Shown: positions 41,702-50,857, counted from the stretch's first letter. The stretch is 64,000 nucleotides of DNA from Pseudobdellovibrionaceae bacterium (GCA_947462815.1 CANHQR010000003.1:1-64000), one strand, 5' to 3'. Notes: a model not told the origin generated them from the sequence alone. Numbers and translations: made by a program.

Positions 41702-43069
41702 TTATCGCGAACCGAACAGCTCGTCGACTTTCTTGCGGCGATAAGCAAAGATTTGACCCACATCCTGAGCCACTTTCCAACGCCCACCCCAATCTCCCAA
41801 AAAGCCTAAGGGCAGGCGGAACAACACCCGATCGCGCATCAACGTCCCGCCGGCCAACGGTTCAAACTCATGCGTATGGTGCCATAGGGCGTAAGGCCCC
41901 TTGAGCTGCGTGTCGACAAACTTCACGCCAGGCACCCAATCCTCGATTCGGGTGCGCCACCCCAAAGGTAGGCCGTGTAGACTGAGGCGATAATCAATCA
42001 AGGTCCCTTGGCCAATCTCCGCCGTGGATTTGCCGAGCACCGAGAAGTTCAAAAACGGCGGCGTGAGCGTTTCAAGATTTTTCTCGTCGCAAAAAAAGGG
42101 GAAGATTTCATCCGGAGTTCGCGGCACCCATTGCTCGGCAAACATTTCATGAGTCCGACCACGCAAGTCCCTCAGCAAGTCCTGCAGAGCTGAACCCACT
42201 GAAGTGAATTTGAACTGATAACCTAATTCGAGAGCTCGCCGCGGTATCACTCGCTGGCTCGCCAAGAGAACGGACGCCATCTCGCCCCACAAGATCTTCA
42301 ATCCCACGGCAGGGACCGGAGGGCCCGATCGAACATCCAGAGCTCGACACAATTCTTCATGAAACTCGGCCTGACGAGTCTCGGCCGGAGCGACGCCATT
42401 GATCACACCTTGCACATTTTGATTTTCAATCGCCCACAGAATCAGCCCGACCTCATCGTCCAGGTGGATCCAGGGAAAAAAGGACTGACCGTCACCAAGG
42501 CGACCGCCGAGATGCTCGCGATAAATGGGCAGCATTTTGACCAAGGCGCCCCCGCGGGACGATAGGACAACACCTGTTCGGACCGCAATTTTCCGGCAAG
42601 TCAGTGGCTCAATCTCGGCCTCCCAATCCTTGCAGACTTGCGCCAAAAAGCCCTCGCCACACGCGGCACTCTCGTCGCATTCTCGCTCACCGGCATCTCC
42701 ATAGAGACCAACCGCTGAACCCAATAAAAATACCTTCAGCGATTTTCCGTGCTGCAAGACGGACTTCACGAGAGACCGCGTGCCAAGGACACGCGTATCG
42801 CGAATCCGCTGCTTTCTTTCATCGCTCCAGCGACCTTCGGCGACCGGCTCCCCAGCGAGATGTATCAGACCTTCCACGCGCTGAAGTGCCTCGGCTGGAA
42901 CGCTGTCTTCGTGAGACCACTTCCAAATCTCAGCCGGAAACGGGAGCAGCTGACGAACCTTCTCACGATCACCTCGCGCCAAAACGACAACTTCATGCCC
43001 ACGTCGAACCAACTCACGACCCACATTTTGGCCGATCAATCCGGTTGCACCCGTCAGTAAGATTCTCAT
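41702..43069 (-). CDS. TIGR01777 epimerase-like protein fused to an SRPBCC domain
   Basis: A protein of 455 residues. Residues 1-300 are a TIGR01777 (YfcH/SDR39U1) short-chain-dehydrogenase-like domain: ILLTGATGLIGQNVGREL, VEGLIHLAGEPVAEGRW, FLLGSAVGLYGD, then the DUF1731 C-cap (SVLLASQRVIPRRALELGY). Residues about 310-455 are an SRPBCC ligand-binding domain (EQWVPRTPDEIFPFFCDEKN, WVPGVKFVDTQLKGPYALWH). Such fusions occur in several bacteria, sometimes near photolyase and carotenoid genes. Substrate unknown. ATG 43069 has GGAGGA eight bases upstream; a TTG six bases earlier is too close to it. Confidence 0.88.
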   Translation of the reverse strand: MRILLTGATGLIGQNVGRELVRRGHEVVVLARGDREKVRQLLPFPAEIWKWSHEDSVPAEALQRVEGLIHLAGEPVAEGRWSDERKQRIRDTRVLGTRSLVKSVLQHGKSLKVFLLGSAVGLYGDAGERECDESAACGEGFLAQVCKDWEAEIEPLTCRKIAVRTGVVLSSRGGALVKMLPIYREHLGGRLGDGQSFFPWIHLDDEVGLILWAIENQNVQGVINGVAPAETRQAEFHEELCRALDVRSGPPVPAVGLKILWGEMASVLLASQRVIPRRALELGYQFKFTSVGSALQDLLRDLRGRTHEMFAEQWVPRTPDEIFPFFCDEKNLETLTPPFLNFSVLGKSTAEIGQGTLIDYRLSLHGLPLGWRTRIEDWVPGVKFVDTQLKGPYALWHHTHEFEPLAGGTLMRDRVLFRLPLGFLGDWGGRWKVAQDVGQIFAYRRKKVDELFGSR

Positions 43070-43226
43070 TCGCAAAGTCCTCCGCGCTGCGCGCTGATTC
43101 GACCAGTCTGCCCGATTTCAGGTGATATTTCACATCATCGTAAACTAATCCAACGAAAACTGAATCCTGACATTCATCACAATGGTACAGTTTATAACAT
43201 TATGAATCATACTAAATCGATACTCG

Positions 43227-43289
43227 TAAATTACTGAAATTACATAATTTAGCTCAATATTCAATCTTTTATTGATTATTGAATATTGA
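43227..43289. promoter_or_regulatory. Stacked palindromes in AT-rich island, candidate operator
   Basis: TAAATTA (43227-43233) with TAATTTA (43245-43251), then a perfect 12-bp inverted repeat TCAATATTCAAT (43254-43265) with ATTGAATATTGA (43278-43289), separated by 12 bp. Such spacing suits a dimeric winged-helix protein, so it may be the site of the adjacent GbsR-type regulator. Confidence 0.5.
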
Positions 43290-43375
43290 CCAACTAAACT
43301 AACTCAGACATTTTTAATCCGGTTTTTGGGAACGGATTTTTAAGTGATCTTAAAAAGCGCTCGGGAACCCCGCCC

Positions 43376-43447
43376 GAGCCCGAAACTGACTCTGAAGTCG
43401 ACTCTGAAGTCGAAACGGAAGTCGGAACTGAAACTGAGTCTGAAGAT
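43376..43447. repeat. Degenerate 12-bp tandem repeat
   Basis: Two exact tandem copies of GACTCTGAAGTC (43388-43399, 43400-43411) are flanked by diverged copies such as GAAACGGAAGTC and GGAACTGAAACT. The tract lies in noncoding sequence, 85 bp before the regulator start; an in-frame TAG and TGA separate it from the gene. Confidence 0.7.
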
Positions 43448-43531
43448 GTCTGAAGATGAATGAGATCGAAATCTGATCCGTAGAGCGAAGAGCCAGATGA
43501 CTCTGAACGTGCACCAGCGAAGGAGGCGACG

Positions 43532-44257
43532 ATGAGACAAGAAGGAACACTTCCCGAAATGCAAGAGTTGGCCGAACAGATTGGTGAGTTCATTCACTAC
43601 TGGGGCTTTAAGAGAATTCACGGAAAAATCTGGACGCACTTGTTTCTCGCCGAACGCCCCCTCGACGCCGCCGATCTCGTTCGACAGATGAAGATCTCGA
43701 AGGCGCTCGTGAGCATTTCGCTTCGCGAACTGATGGAGTATGAAGTCATTGAAGAAGTCGGCAAGAGCGCTCGGGGAACCCACCTTTACCGCCCCAACCC
43801 CGACATCTTGAAGGTGATCTTGGCCGTGCTCCGCAGCCGCGAAAAGCGAATGCTCACGCGCATTCAAGCTGCAGCCGAGGCCTTAGAACGAACCGCGACG
43901 CACGATCGTCAAGACAACGAGTTGAGCGACAAAGCACTTGGGCAACTCGGCGCCCTCGTCACGAAAGCGCAAATGGGACTCGAAAACTTTATCTCGCTCC
44001 GGTCTGTGGATTTCGGAGAATGGCGACAAGCCTTCATCACCACCGACTTGAAAGAAGAAGCTGAGCTACGCTCAAAGTCGGTGGTGGCCCCGAGCTCGCG
44101 CCGTAAAGATGAATCGGATGTCGAAAGCTCACCGGTCAGCGGGGGCACAAGCAGCATGAGCTCGGGCGTTTCTGCGGCAGCCGTGTCGCCAACCGCGAGC
44201 GATACTCCACCTGTTCTCTCCTCAGGACAGGGCATCGGCTTTCGCATATATAAGTAA
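43532..44257 (+). CDS. GbsR/MarR-family transcriptional regulator (copy 1)
   Basis: A protein of 241 residues. The GbsR-type winged helix (about 10-110) contains EQIGEFIHYWGFKRIHGKIW, then RPLDAADLVRQMKISKALVS, then GTHLYRPNPDILKVILAVLR. A helical middle ends near residue 170. Residues about 185-235 are a Ser/Thr-rich disordered tail absent from the second copy. GbsR proteins sense choline or related solutes in Bacillus; the ligand here is unknown. AAGGAGG precedes the ATG. A palindromic AT-rich region lies upstream and a bidirectional terminator downstream. Confidence 0.87.
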   Translation: MRQEGTLPEMQELAEQIGEFIHYWGFKRIHGKIWTHLFLAERPLDAADLVRQMKISKALVSISLRELMEYEVIEEVGKSARGTHLYRPNPDILKVILAVLRSREKRMLTRIQAAAEALERTATHDRQDNELSDKALGQLGALVTKAQMGLENFISLRSVDFGEWRQAFITTDLKEEAELRSKSVVAPSSRRKDESDVESSPVSGGTSSMSSGVSAAAVSPTASDTPPVLSSGQGIGFRIYK

Positions 44258-44300
44258 GGTATCGAGTCTCGGGCTCGTCGCGACGATTGAAGCGAATTCA

Positions 44301-44326
44301 ACAAGGCGGCCCAAGGGTCGCCTTGT
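44301..44326. terminator. Bidirectional terminator between GbsR copy 1 and photolyase
   Basis: ACAAGGCG and CGCCTTGT form an 8-bp stem extended inward by GCC/GGT pairs around a CAAG loop, followed by GCTTTT on the plus strand. It lies between two convergent stops (44257 and 44339). Confidence 0.65.
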
Positions 44327-44338
44327 GCTTTTGGAAGC

Positions 44339-45670
44339 TCACCTTTCCTTAACTGCGGCGTAGGCCTGCAAAGCTCGCTGACGAGCCATGGAATGTTCGA
44401 TCTGCGGCTCAGGGTAACTTCGGCTCTGCCATTCAGGCACCCATGTTTTGACGTAATCCATCTGAGGATCAAACTTCTTAGCCTGAAGCTCTGGGTTGAA
44501 GATGCGAAAATAGGGAGCCGCATCGCACCCGCACCCAGCGACCCACTGCCAGTTACCGTTGTTGGACGCCAATTCAAAGTCCAACAGTCGACGGGCAAAA
44601 TAAGCCTCTCCCCAACGCCAATCCACCAAACCATGTTTCACAAGATAACTCGCTGCGATCATCCGCACACGATTGTGCATGAAACCCGTTGCATTCAGCT
44701 CACGCAAACCGGCGTCCACAATCGGCACACCTGTTCGCCCCTCGCACCAAGCCGCAAAAAATTCTTCGTTATTCAGCCACTGGATTTGCTCATAGGCCGG
44801 CTTGAAGGAGGAGCCAACGACTCTGGGAAATCGCCAAAGGATCTGCATGAAAAATTCGCGCCAAATCAACTCGTTGAGCCATGTGTCCGCCCTGAGCTCC
44901 AGAGCCTTAGCAACCAGCTGGCGAATCGACACCGTCCCGAAACGTAAGTGCACACCCAACCTGGATGTACCCAGCCGATCAGGTCGATTCCGTTGTTCCG
45001 CATAATCCTCGAGGATCTTCGTTGCAACGCGAGTCGAGGGAAAACTCAACTGCGTCTCAGCAAAGCCGATCTCTTGCAAACTCAAAGACTGCAACCTCAG
45101 CTCCGTATAAGCACCTTCATAGGGACGACAAGCCTCCTTTTCGATTTCGAAAGTGCGCTCGGCCAGACGGGCCCGCCACTTTCGACTAAAAGGCGTGAAG
45201 ACGGTATAAGCATGACCGTCATCCTTTTGAACTTCGTCTTTTGCAAAGATGACCTGGTCTTTAAAGCTATGAAACTCCACCCCGCGCTCTTGGCAAAGCT
45301 CGCGAACTTTTTGATCGCGAGCAAGGGCCGTCGGCTCGTAATCCTCGTTCACAAATACCGCCACTACCCGGCCGAATTGCGAGTTCGCCTTGAGCTGGCC
45401 CGAGAGAATCTGGCGCCAAACCTCGATCGGCCTCCCTTGCAACATCCAAAATCCACCCTGGCGGCGCTCCGCAAGCTGCGTGACCTGTCGATGCAGAAAG
45501 CTCACGCGAGCGTCATCACGATCCTCGAGGCGGCCTAGAATATCGTGGTCAAAGATGAACAAGGGCAAAACACGGCACCCCCGCTCCTTTGCATACCGCA
45601 GAGCTCGAGAGAGACCACGCTGATCTTCATCACGCAGGTCGCGCCGATACCAAAAAAGAACAATTTCCAT
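44339..45670 (-). CDS. phrB: Deoxyribodipyrimidine photolyase
   Basis: A protein of 443 residues. The N-terminal antenna domain starts IVLFWYRRDLRDEDQRGLSR; the C-terminal FAD domain contains LGVHLRFGTVS, ELIWREFFMQILWRFP, FMHNRVRMIAASYL, ARRLLDFELASNNGNWQWVA and GCDAAPYFRIFNP. These match class I CPD photolyase/cryptochrome, with the WxxxASNNGNWQW run diagnostic of repair enzymes. It uses blue light to split pyrimidine dimers. It is flanked by two GbsR paralogues, and 3.5 kb further on is the carotenoid operon, so a light or oxidative-stress regulon is plausible. Confidence 0.95.
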   Translation of the reverse strand: MEIVLFWYRRDLRDEDQRGLSRALRYAKERGCRVLPLFIFDHDILGRLEDRDDARVSFLHRQVTQLAERRQGGFWMLQGRPIEVWRQILSGQLKANSQFGRVVAVFVNEDYEPTALARDQKVRELCQERGVEFHSFKDQVIFAKDEVQKDDGHAYTVFTPFSRKWRARLAERTFEIEKEACRPYEGAYTELRLQSLSLQEIGFAETQLSFPSTRVATKILEDYAEQRNRPDRLGTSRLGVHLRFGTVSIRQLVAKALELRADTWLNELIWREFFMQILWRFPRVVGSSFKPAYEQIQWLNNEEFFAAWCEGRTGVPIVDAGLRELNATGFMHNRVRMIAASYLVKHGLVDWRWGEAYFARRLLDFELASNNGNWQWVAGCGCDAAPYFRIFNPELQAKKFDPQMDYVKTWVPEWQSRSYPEPQIEHSMARQRALQAYAAVKER

Positions 45671-45813
45671 TCGCTCAGCTTAACTCAAGACCGGACCATC
45701 TCACCAATCCCACCGCTTCATGACAGAAAAAGTTAAATACCGATGTGCCAGGTCCACAGCATTCAGACATCGCAGCACTTGCAGACCCCTGCCGATTCAC
45801 CTAACTTCAGCAA

Positions 45814-46323
45814 ATGTCCGACAAACACAAACCCTCTCCCGAGCTCGACGACGTCGTTTCGCAAATTGGCGATTTCATCGAGTATTGGGGCTTCAAAAAT
45901 GTACATGGGCGAATCTGGGCCCACCTGTTTCTTGCAGGATCGCCGCTCGACGCCGCAGATCTCTGTGAACGCCTCAAGATCTCTAAGGCCCTCGCCTCGA
46001 TCTCAATCAATGATTTGCTCGAGTACGAAGTCATTCTCACGGCCCCTCGAAAGACGGATCGCGGCACTCTCGCCTACGAGGTGAATCCGCGCATCTCCGA
46101 GGTCATTTCGAATGTGGTGCGCAAGCGCGAGCGCCGTATGCTCGCCCGCCTATCGGCCGCAACCCGCGTACTCGTTTCGCTGCCGACAGACCTACAGGCC
46201 GGCTGCCCGGTCCAAGCGGAGCGAGCCAAAGAACTCCACGACATGGTGCAATCAGCCGAAAAGACCTTGGACAGCCTCCTGCAGCTCTCGGGCGGTCTCT
46301 GGGGAAGCAAATCGGGCAACTGA
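45814..46323 (+). CDS. GbsR/MarR-family transcriptional regulator (copy 2)
   Basis: A protein of 169 residues, clearly paralogous to copy 1: QIGDFIEYWGFKNVHGRIW, then SPLDAADLCERLKISKALAS, then DRGTLAYEVNPRISEVISNV. It lacks the disordered C-terminal tail of copy 1. It is divergent from the photolyase gene with 143 bp between starts, so control of the photolyase promoter is a reasonable guess. The Shine-Dalgarno before ATG 45814 is weak. Two copies so close suggest local duplication followed by specialisation. Confidence 0.85.
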   Translation: MSDKHKPSPELDDVVSQIGDFIEYWGFKNVHGRIWAHLFLAGSPLDAADLCERLKISKALASISINDLLEYEVILTAPRKTDRGTLAYEVNPRISEVISNVVRKRERRMLARLSAATRVLVSLPTDLQAGCPVQAERAKELHDMVQSAEKTLDSLLQLSGGLWGSKSGN

Positions 46324-46413
46324 GCCTCGCCCACCCCTCTTGTTCAACATGAGATTTTCTAAACTCGAGACGAGACTCGCGACCTTTGCGCTTTCGAGTG
46401 ATAATAAGAAGAT

Positions 46414-47859
46414 ATGGCTTCCCGTACGATCTCGACCAATATGAGCCAAATTGATGAGCAAGCCGAGCTGCGCACAGGGCTATTCATGCGTGCCCTCACG
46501 CTTTGCAAGCTGGGGTTCGATTTGGCTCGTCAAGGCCAAGGCCGAGCCCTCTGGAAGAGTCTCGCCGACCCACAACTCAGCTCCTGTAGCGAGGCGGAGC
46601 GCGAAGCCCAGCTCTTGCGCCTCAAGTCTCTCGCCGACCAAATGTCCAAGGAGCTCGGTGCGCTCAAAGGCTCGGCCATGAAAGTCGGGCAAATGCTGTC
46701 GATTTACGGCGAACAGTTTTTACCCGAAGAAGTGAACTTGGTTCTCAAGCGACTGCAGTGCTCAGCCCCCTCGTTAGCTTGGTCAGAGATCGAACCTCAA
46801 CTTCGACAAGAGTTGGGCGAAAAACTGATGCAGCTTTCCGTCGATGAACAGCCACGTGCCTGCGCCTCCATCGGACAAGTTCACCACGCCCGGGAAGTCG
46901 AGAGCGGCCGACCGCTCGCTCTTAAGATTCAGTATCCACAGATGGACCGCGCCGTCCGCGCCGACCTCAAGGTACTCAAAGTTTTGATGGGTATGGCCAG
47001 GGCCCTCGGCCAAATTCCCAACCTCACTCACCTGATCGAAGAAGTGGAGGCCTTGCTTGCCCAAGAGCTCGACTACCTTCGCGAAGCTGAGTACGCGGAA
47101 AGCTTTCGCCAGGCCATTCAACAAAACCCAAAAATCAGGGGAAGCTTTATTGTTCCCCAAATTCACCATCAGTTTTCGACGGCCCGAATCCTGAGCATGG
47201 ATTGGATCGATGGCGATCGATTTGATTCAGCGGAAGTCGCGGACCTATCCGAGGCTCGCCGCACCCAGCTCGCTCACGCGCTCATAGAACTCTACCTCTT
47301 TGAGCTATTCGAATTCGGGCAACTCCAAACAGATGCTCACATCGGAAACTTCAGAGTGGTCCGTGGCTCCGACGGAGTTGAAGCGGACCGTATTGTGCTG
47401 TTCGACTTTGGAGCCACGAGGAAACTGAGCCCCGAATTCATGCGCAGCTACAAGCGAATGGTTCGTGGAGCGCTCTATGAGCAACGCGAAGAAGTTTTGG
47501 CCGGCGGACTCGCTTGCGGGTTCCTTCGCGAGGACGATCCCCCGATCGTGCGCGATGAGTTTTTCAAACTTTGCCAATTGGTACTAGAGCCATTCCGAGG
47601 CGGGAAAACGGATGCGAAAGCGGCTGACCAAGACGCATCTTTTGAGCCTTACGATTGGAAATCTTCAGACCTGCCAAAGCGTCTCGCCGATCAACTCGCG
47701 GCGGTGATCGCCGCTCGCGAGTTTCGCTTACCGCCCACCGAGGTGATTTTCATCGATCGCAAGGCTTCGGGGCTTTACTCGCTTCTCACGACGTTGGGGG
47801 CCCGAACCCAAGCGCGCCCCTTGCTCGAACGCGCGCTTAGCGAACCAGATCGCGCGTGA
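46414..47859 (+). CDS. ABC1/UbiB-family atypical kinase
   Basis: A protein of 481 residues of the ABC1/ADCK/UbiB family. Present are the KxGQ motif (MKVGQMLSIYGEQFLP, about residue 90), the Ala-rich nucleotide loop (ACASIGQVHHA), the catalytic Lys (ALKIQYPQMD), the family motif QELDYLREAEY, and a kinase-like metal site QTDAHIGNF with DFGATRKL (about 329). These proteins support ubiquinone or isoprenoid lipid metabolism, which may link it to the carotenoid genes nearby. ATG 46414 has AAGAAG upstream. It overlaps the convergent acyl-CoA dehydrogenase by 23 bp. Confidence 0.88.
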   Translation: MASRTISTNMSQIDEQAELRTGLFMRALTLCKLGFDLARQGQGRALWKSLADPQLSSCSEAEREAQLLRLKSLADQMSKELGALKGSAMKVGQMLSIYGEQFLPEEVNLVLKRLQCSAPSLAWSEIEPQLRQELGEKLMQLSVDEQPRACASIGQVHHAREVESGRPLALKIQYPQMDRAVRADLKVLKVLMGMARALGQIPNLTHLIEEVEALLAQELDYLREAEYAESFRQAIQQNPKIRGSFIVPQIHHQFSTARILSMDWIDGDRFDSAEVADLSEARRTQLAHALIELYLFELFEFGQLQTDAHIGNFRVVRGSDGVEADRIVLFDFGATRKLSPEFMRSYKRMVRGALYEQREEVLAGGLACGFLREDDPPIVRDEFFKLCQLVLEPFRGGKTDAKAADQDASFEPYDWKSSDLPKRLADQLAAVIAAREFRLPPTEVIFIDRKASGLYSLLTTLGARTQARPLLERALSEPDRA

Positions 47860-49039
47860 TGTTTTTTTGATGCGCTTCGAGTGTACCGCCACCAATCTCC
47901 AAGAGCTTGGCATCTCTCCACAAGCGCTCCACCACGTACTCACCCACGTAGCCATAACCGCCCAAAACCTGAATCGCTCGATCGGCGATGTTCTTTCCGA
48001 GCGTCGTCGCGATCAGCTTCACGCCATCAGAGTCCAACCGATTGCCCGCAGCATCGAGACGCATGCGTCGAGCTGTGTCGTATACATAGCAAGCCGAGGC
48101 GCGGTATTCCGCATAGCTTTCCGCGATATGCCGTTGAATTTGCCCAAAGCTATGCAGGGGCTGCCCAAATGCATGCCGCTCCTTAGAGTACTTCACCATA
48201 GCATCAAGGGAACGACGGGCGATCCCCAATGCCATTGCCGCAAGCGTCACGCGTTCAATTTCCAAGTTCCGCATCATGTGATGCATCGACGAACCTTCGG
48301 CGCCAATGAGATTCTCTTTTGGCACACGGCAATTGTTGAATACCAACTCCGCCGTATTCGAGGCGCGCATGCCCATTTTGTCGCGAATTTTCTGCCCGAC
48401 TTCAAAACCGGCAAATCCCTTTTCGACCAAGAATGTCGAGAGTTGCGGCTTGCCGTTCTTTGTACCTGTTCTTGCGTAGACCCAAACAAAGTCTGCGGGG
48501 GTCCCTGCATCATCGATGCATCCGTTGGTGATCCACATCTTTTGTCCGTTGAGAACGTAGTGGTCACCCTTCAAATCAGCGGTAGTTTCCATGCCGAGTA
48601 CATCGGTACCGTAATTCGGCTCTGACATGGCCATAGCACCCACGGCCGATCCGTTGCAGACGCTCGGCAACACACGCTGCTTTTGCTCTTCGCTGCCGTT
48701 CACAGCCATGTTGTTCACGAACAACATGGAGTGGGCGAGATAGGCCAAACAAAACCCAGGATCGCTCGCCGAGAGTTCTTCATGTGCAATCACGGCCGCT
48801 AAGGGGTCTAAACCCGAACCGCCATAGGCCTCCGGTACAGTGATCCCCAAGAGACCCAGCTCGCCCAACTTGCGAAACAGAGGCAAATTGAAGCGCTCGG
48901 CACGATCATGTTCCAGGGCCTGCGGCTCGACTTCGGCGACGACGAAGGATCGAATCGTTTCTCGCAACATTTTGTGCTCTTCCGTAGGATTGAAGAGATC
49001 AAAACTCGTCAGGTTCACGCTCGTGTCATGCTGCGCCAT
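47837..49039 (-). CDS. Acyl-CoA dehydrogenase, isovaleryl-CoA dehydrogenase-like
   Basis: A protein of 400 residues of the FAD acyl-CoA dehydrogenase family: AMSEPNYGTDVLGMETTA (FAD/substrate loop), QKMWITNGCIDDAG, ERHAFGQPLHSFGQIQ, AIQVLGGYGYVGEYVVERL and LEIGGGTLEAHQKNI. The catalytic base seems to be the Glu in LEIERVTLAAM, the position used by isovaleryl-CoA dehydrogenase, rather than the medium-chain position, where Gly-Gly-Gly stands. So a branched-chain substrate is likely (leucine breakdown). ATG 49039 follows a perfect AGGAGG. It is divergent from crtY by 299 bp. Confidence 0.9.
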   Translation of the reverse strand: MAQHDTSVNLTSFDLFNPTEEHKMLRETIRSFVVAEVEPQALEHDRAERFNLPLFRKLGELGLLGITVPEAYGGSGLDPLAAVIAHEELSASDPGFCLAYLAHSMLFVNNMAVNGSEEQKQRVLPSVCNGSAVGAMAMSEPNYGTDVLGMETTADLKGDHYVLNGQKMWITNGCIDDAGTPADFVWVYARTGTKNGKPQLSTFLVEKGFAGFEVGQKIRDKMGMRASNTAELVFNNCRVPKENLIGAEGSSMHHMMRNLEIERVTLAAMALGIARRSLDAMVKYSKERHAFGQPLHSFGQIQRHIAESYAEYRASACYVYDTARRMRLDAAGNRLDSDGVKLIATTLGKNIADRAIQVLGGYGYVGEYVVERLWRDAKLLEIGGGTLEAHQKNITRDLVR

Positions 49040-49214
49040 ACGCCTCCTCGCGACAATCACTCGGAATCAACAACCTCGCGCGCTCAAGGTCAAGCCTCGT
49101 CTTGGAGATCGCCAACTCACCGCCCGGGCCAACTCCCTCAGATTAAAGCGCGTTACAGCCCTCGATTGATGCAAGTTTGATCAGATTTCCGCCATCCTCC
49201 CGCTGCAGCTCAGA

Positions 49215-49243
49215 TTGACGATTTCATACCCCACGCGCATCAT
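49215..49243 (+). promoter_or_regulatory. Candidate promoter of the crtY-E-I-B operon
   Basis: TTGACG (49215-49220), 17 bases, then CATCAT (49238-49243; 4 of 6 consensus), about 95 bp before crtY. Apart from this I see nothing notable in the 299-bp gap 49040-49338. No direct repeats like those bound by light-responsive B12 regulators were found. Confidence 0.3.
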
Positions 49244-49338
49244 AGGAAGCTTTTCAAGAGATTGGTCAAAAGGCTGGACAATTTCCGCCGCCAAAATCAA
49301 GAGAGTCCGCCAAGACAATTCACGGGTGAGGGAGCATT

Positions 49339-50634
49339 ATGGCCGCTGATGCGGACGTCATTATCGTCGGTGGTGGATTAGCTGGTGGACTGCTCGCCTT
49401 ACGGCTTCGTACAGCTCGACCTGACGTCACGGTGATTCTGCTCGAACGCGATTCCGCTCTCGGCGGGAACCACACATGGAGTTTCCACGAAACTGACCTG
49501 ACAGGCGGACTCAACCAGCGATCGGCCTCGAAGTCCGGCGAACGCGAATCGCCGATGGCGTGGATTCAACCCTTGATCTCCAAGAGCTGGTCTTCGCACT
49601 CGGTCCACTTCCCTCGTCGCGAGCGCATTCTGGAGCGGCCCTATCATTCGATCCGCTCGGAACGCTTTCACGAAGTTTTGATGGATCGATTGGGGTCGCA
49701 AGTCTGGCTGAACACAAAGGTTCATTCCCTCACTGACTACAACGTGAAAATCGAAAGAGATGGCGAGTCTCTCGAGCTCACCGCACCGCTTGTGATTGAC
49801 GCACGAGGCATGCGCGCGGAAGACTTTCGCATACGCGAAGGCGAAACCCAGCCCGGCTTTTCCGGCGCTGTTTGTGCTTGGCAAAAGTTCATCGGTTTCG
49901 ACGTCCGACTTAGGGGCCCGCATGGACTCGAGAGGCCCATACTCAAAGACGCTTGCGTGCCGCAAATTGATGGTTACCGCTTTTTCTATTGCCTACCTTG
50001 GGACGAAAGACGGCTTTTAGTCGAAGAAACCTATTACTCCGACACGCCCGATTTGAACTGGGCGCGAATTGAAAAGAGCATTGTGGCTTATGCTGAAAGA
50101 CGGGGTTGGGAAATCGAAGAGATTGAACGCAAAGAGCACGGATCGCTACCCCTACCACTCACGCAGCCCGAGGTCGATCAAATGGATGCTTCTTTGCTCG
50201 AACTGAGCAATGAAAATTTTGATGACTTCTCGCCCATTCGAATTTCAACAGGCTCAGCATGGTTCCACACGGTGACGGGCTACTCGTTTCCCGACGCCAT
50301 CCGTACAGCCGAATTCATTTCGAAAATTCCTGAATTGCGAAGCGGCCGAGTCCGAGCCGAACTCCGTCGCGAGAGAAAAATCTGGGCGGACCGCCAGACA
50401 TTTTACCGAATGTTGAATCGCTTTTTATTTAAGGCTGCAGAACCCTGTTTGAGGTATCAAGTGTTAGAGCACTTCTATGGCCTCCCGGAGGATGTCATCG
50501 AGCGCTTTTACGCAGGCACAACTTCAGCTTCCGATCGCATGCGGATTCTTGGCGGCAAGCCGCCGGTTCGCGTCTCCCGTGCCTTGAAGCAGTGGTCTGA
50601 GGCACGAGGGGAAAGTATGGGCTCGCTCGCCTAA
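49339..50634 (+). CDS. crtY: Lycopene beta-cyclase CrtY
   Basis: A protein of 431 residues that cyclises both ends of lycopene to beta-carotene. The FAD loop is DVIIVGGGLAGGLLALRLR (residues 6-24), followed by GGNHTWSFHE typical of CrtY, then RYHSIRSERFHE-like and LVIDARGMRA segments, and the later FVCLPW-type region (FFYCLPWDERRLLVEETYYSD). The C-terminal part (FYRMLNRFLFKAAEPCLRYQ) is also CrtY-like. GAGGGAG precedes the ATG. First gene of the carotenoid unit, which continues after 223 bp with crtE. Confidence 0.93.
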   Translation: MAADADVIIVGGGLAGGLLALRLRTARPDVTVILLERDSALGGNHTWSFHETDLTGGLNQRSASKSGERESPMAWIQPLISKSWSSHSVHFPRRERILERPYHSIRSERFHEVLMDRLGSQVWLNTKVHSLTDYNVKIERDGESLELTAPLVIDARGMRAEDFRIREGETQPGFSGAVCAWQKFIGFDVRLRGPHGLERPILKDACVPQIDGYRFFYCLPWDERRLLVEETYYSDTPDLNWARIEKSIVAYAERRGWEIEEIERKEHGSLPLPLTQPEVDQMDASLLELSNENFDDFSPIRISTGSAWFHTVTGYSFPDAIRTAEFISKIPELRSGRVRAELRRERKIWADRQTFYRMLNRFLFKAAEPCLRYQVLEHFYGLPEDVIERFYAGTTSASDRMRILGGKPPVRVSRALKQWSEARGESMGSLA

Positions 50635-50857
50635 GAGAAGTGATAGGAAGTACCAAACCCGCCCCAAGATCGTCGGCGCGAACTCCCCCGTGGGATTTCG
50701 CGCGGAGATGCTGGTCAGCTGCAGAGGTGCAAGGAAAGTTTCTCCGCGGCGAAAGCGACGCGAAGGAACTGCCCCTGCCGAATTCGAATCGGCTGATGGA
50801 AAGATCGAGCTCGAAAGCGAGCTCTAGGGATTGATCGACCAAGGGATCGGAGTTCGC

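Larger units (their letters stand above)
43070..43531. other. 462-bp intergenic region with an AT-rich island
   Basis: No gene is supported. About 43135-43320 is strikingly AT-rich against a GC-rich background and contains stacked palindromes (43227-43289). After it, about 43376-43447 is a degenerate 12-bp repeat tract. The region separates the divergent TIGR01777 and GbsR genes and should hold both promoters. Confidence 0.7.

Noticed and set aside
43298-43453. Acidic plus-strand frame (Glu/Thr/Ser repeats) through the 12-bp repeat tract
   Set aside because: There is no start codon after the preceding stop, and an in-frame stop separates it from the GbsR gene.
43340-43867. Minus-strand Ser-rich frame overlapping the repeat tract and GbsR copy 1
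   Set aside because: The Ser/Val/Thr repeats come from the noncoding 12-bp repeats and the remainder is antisense to a clear regulator.
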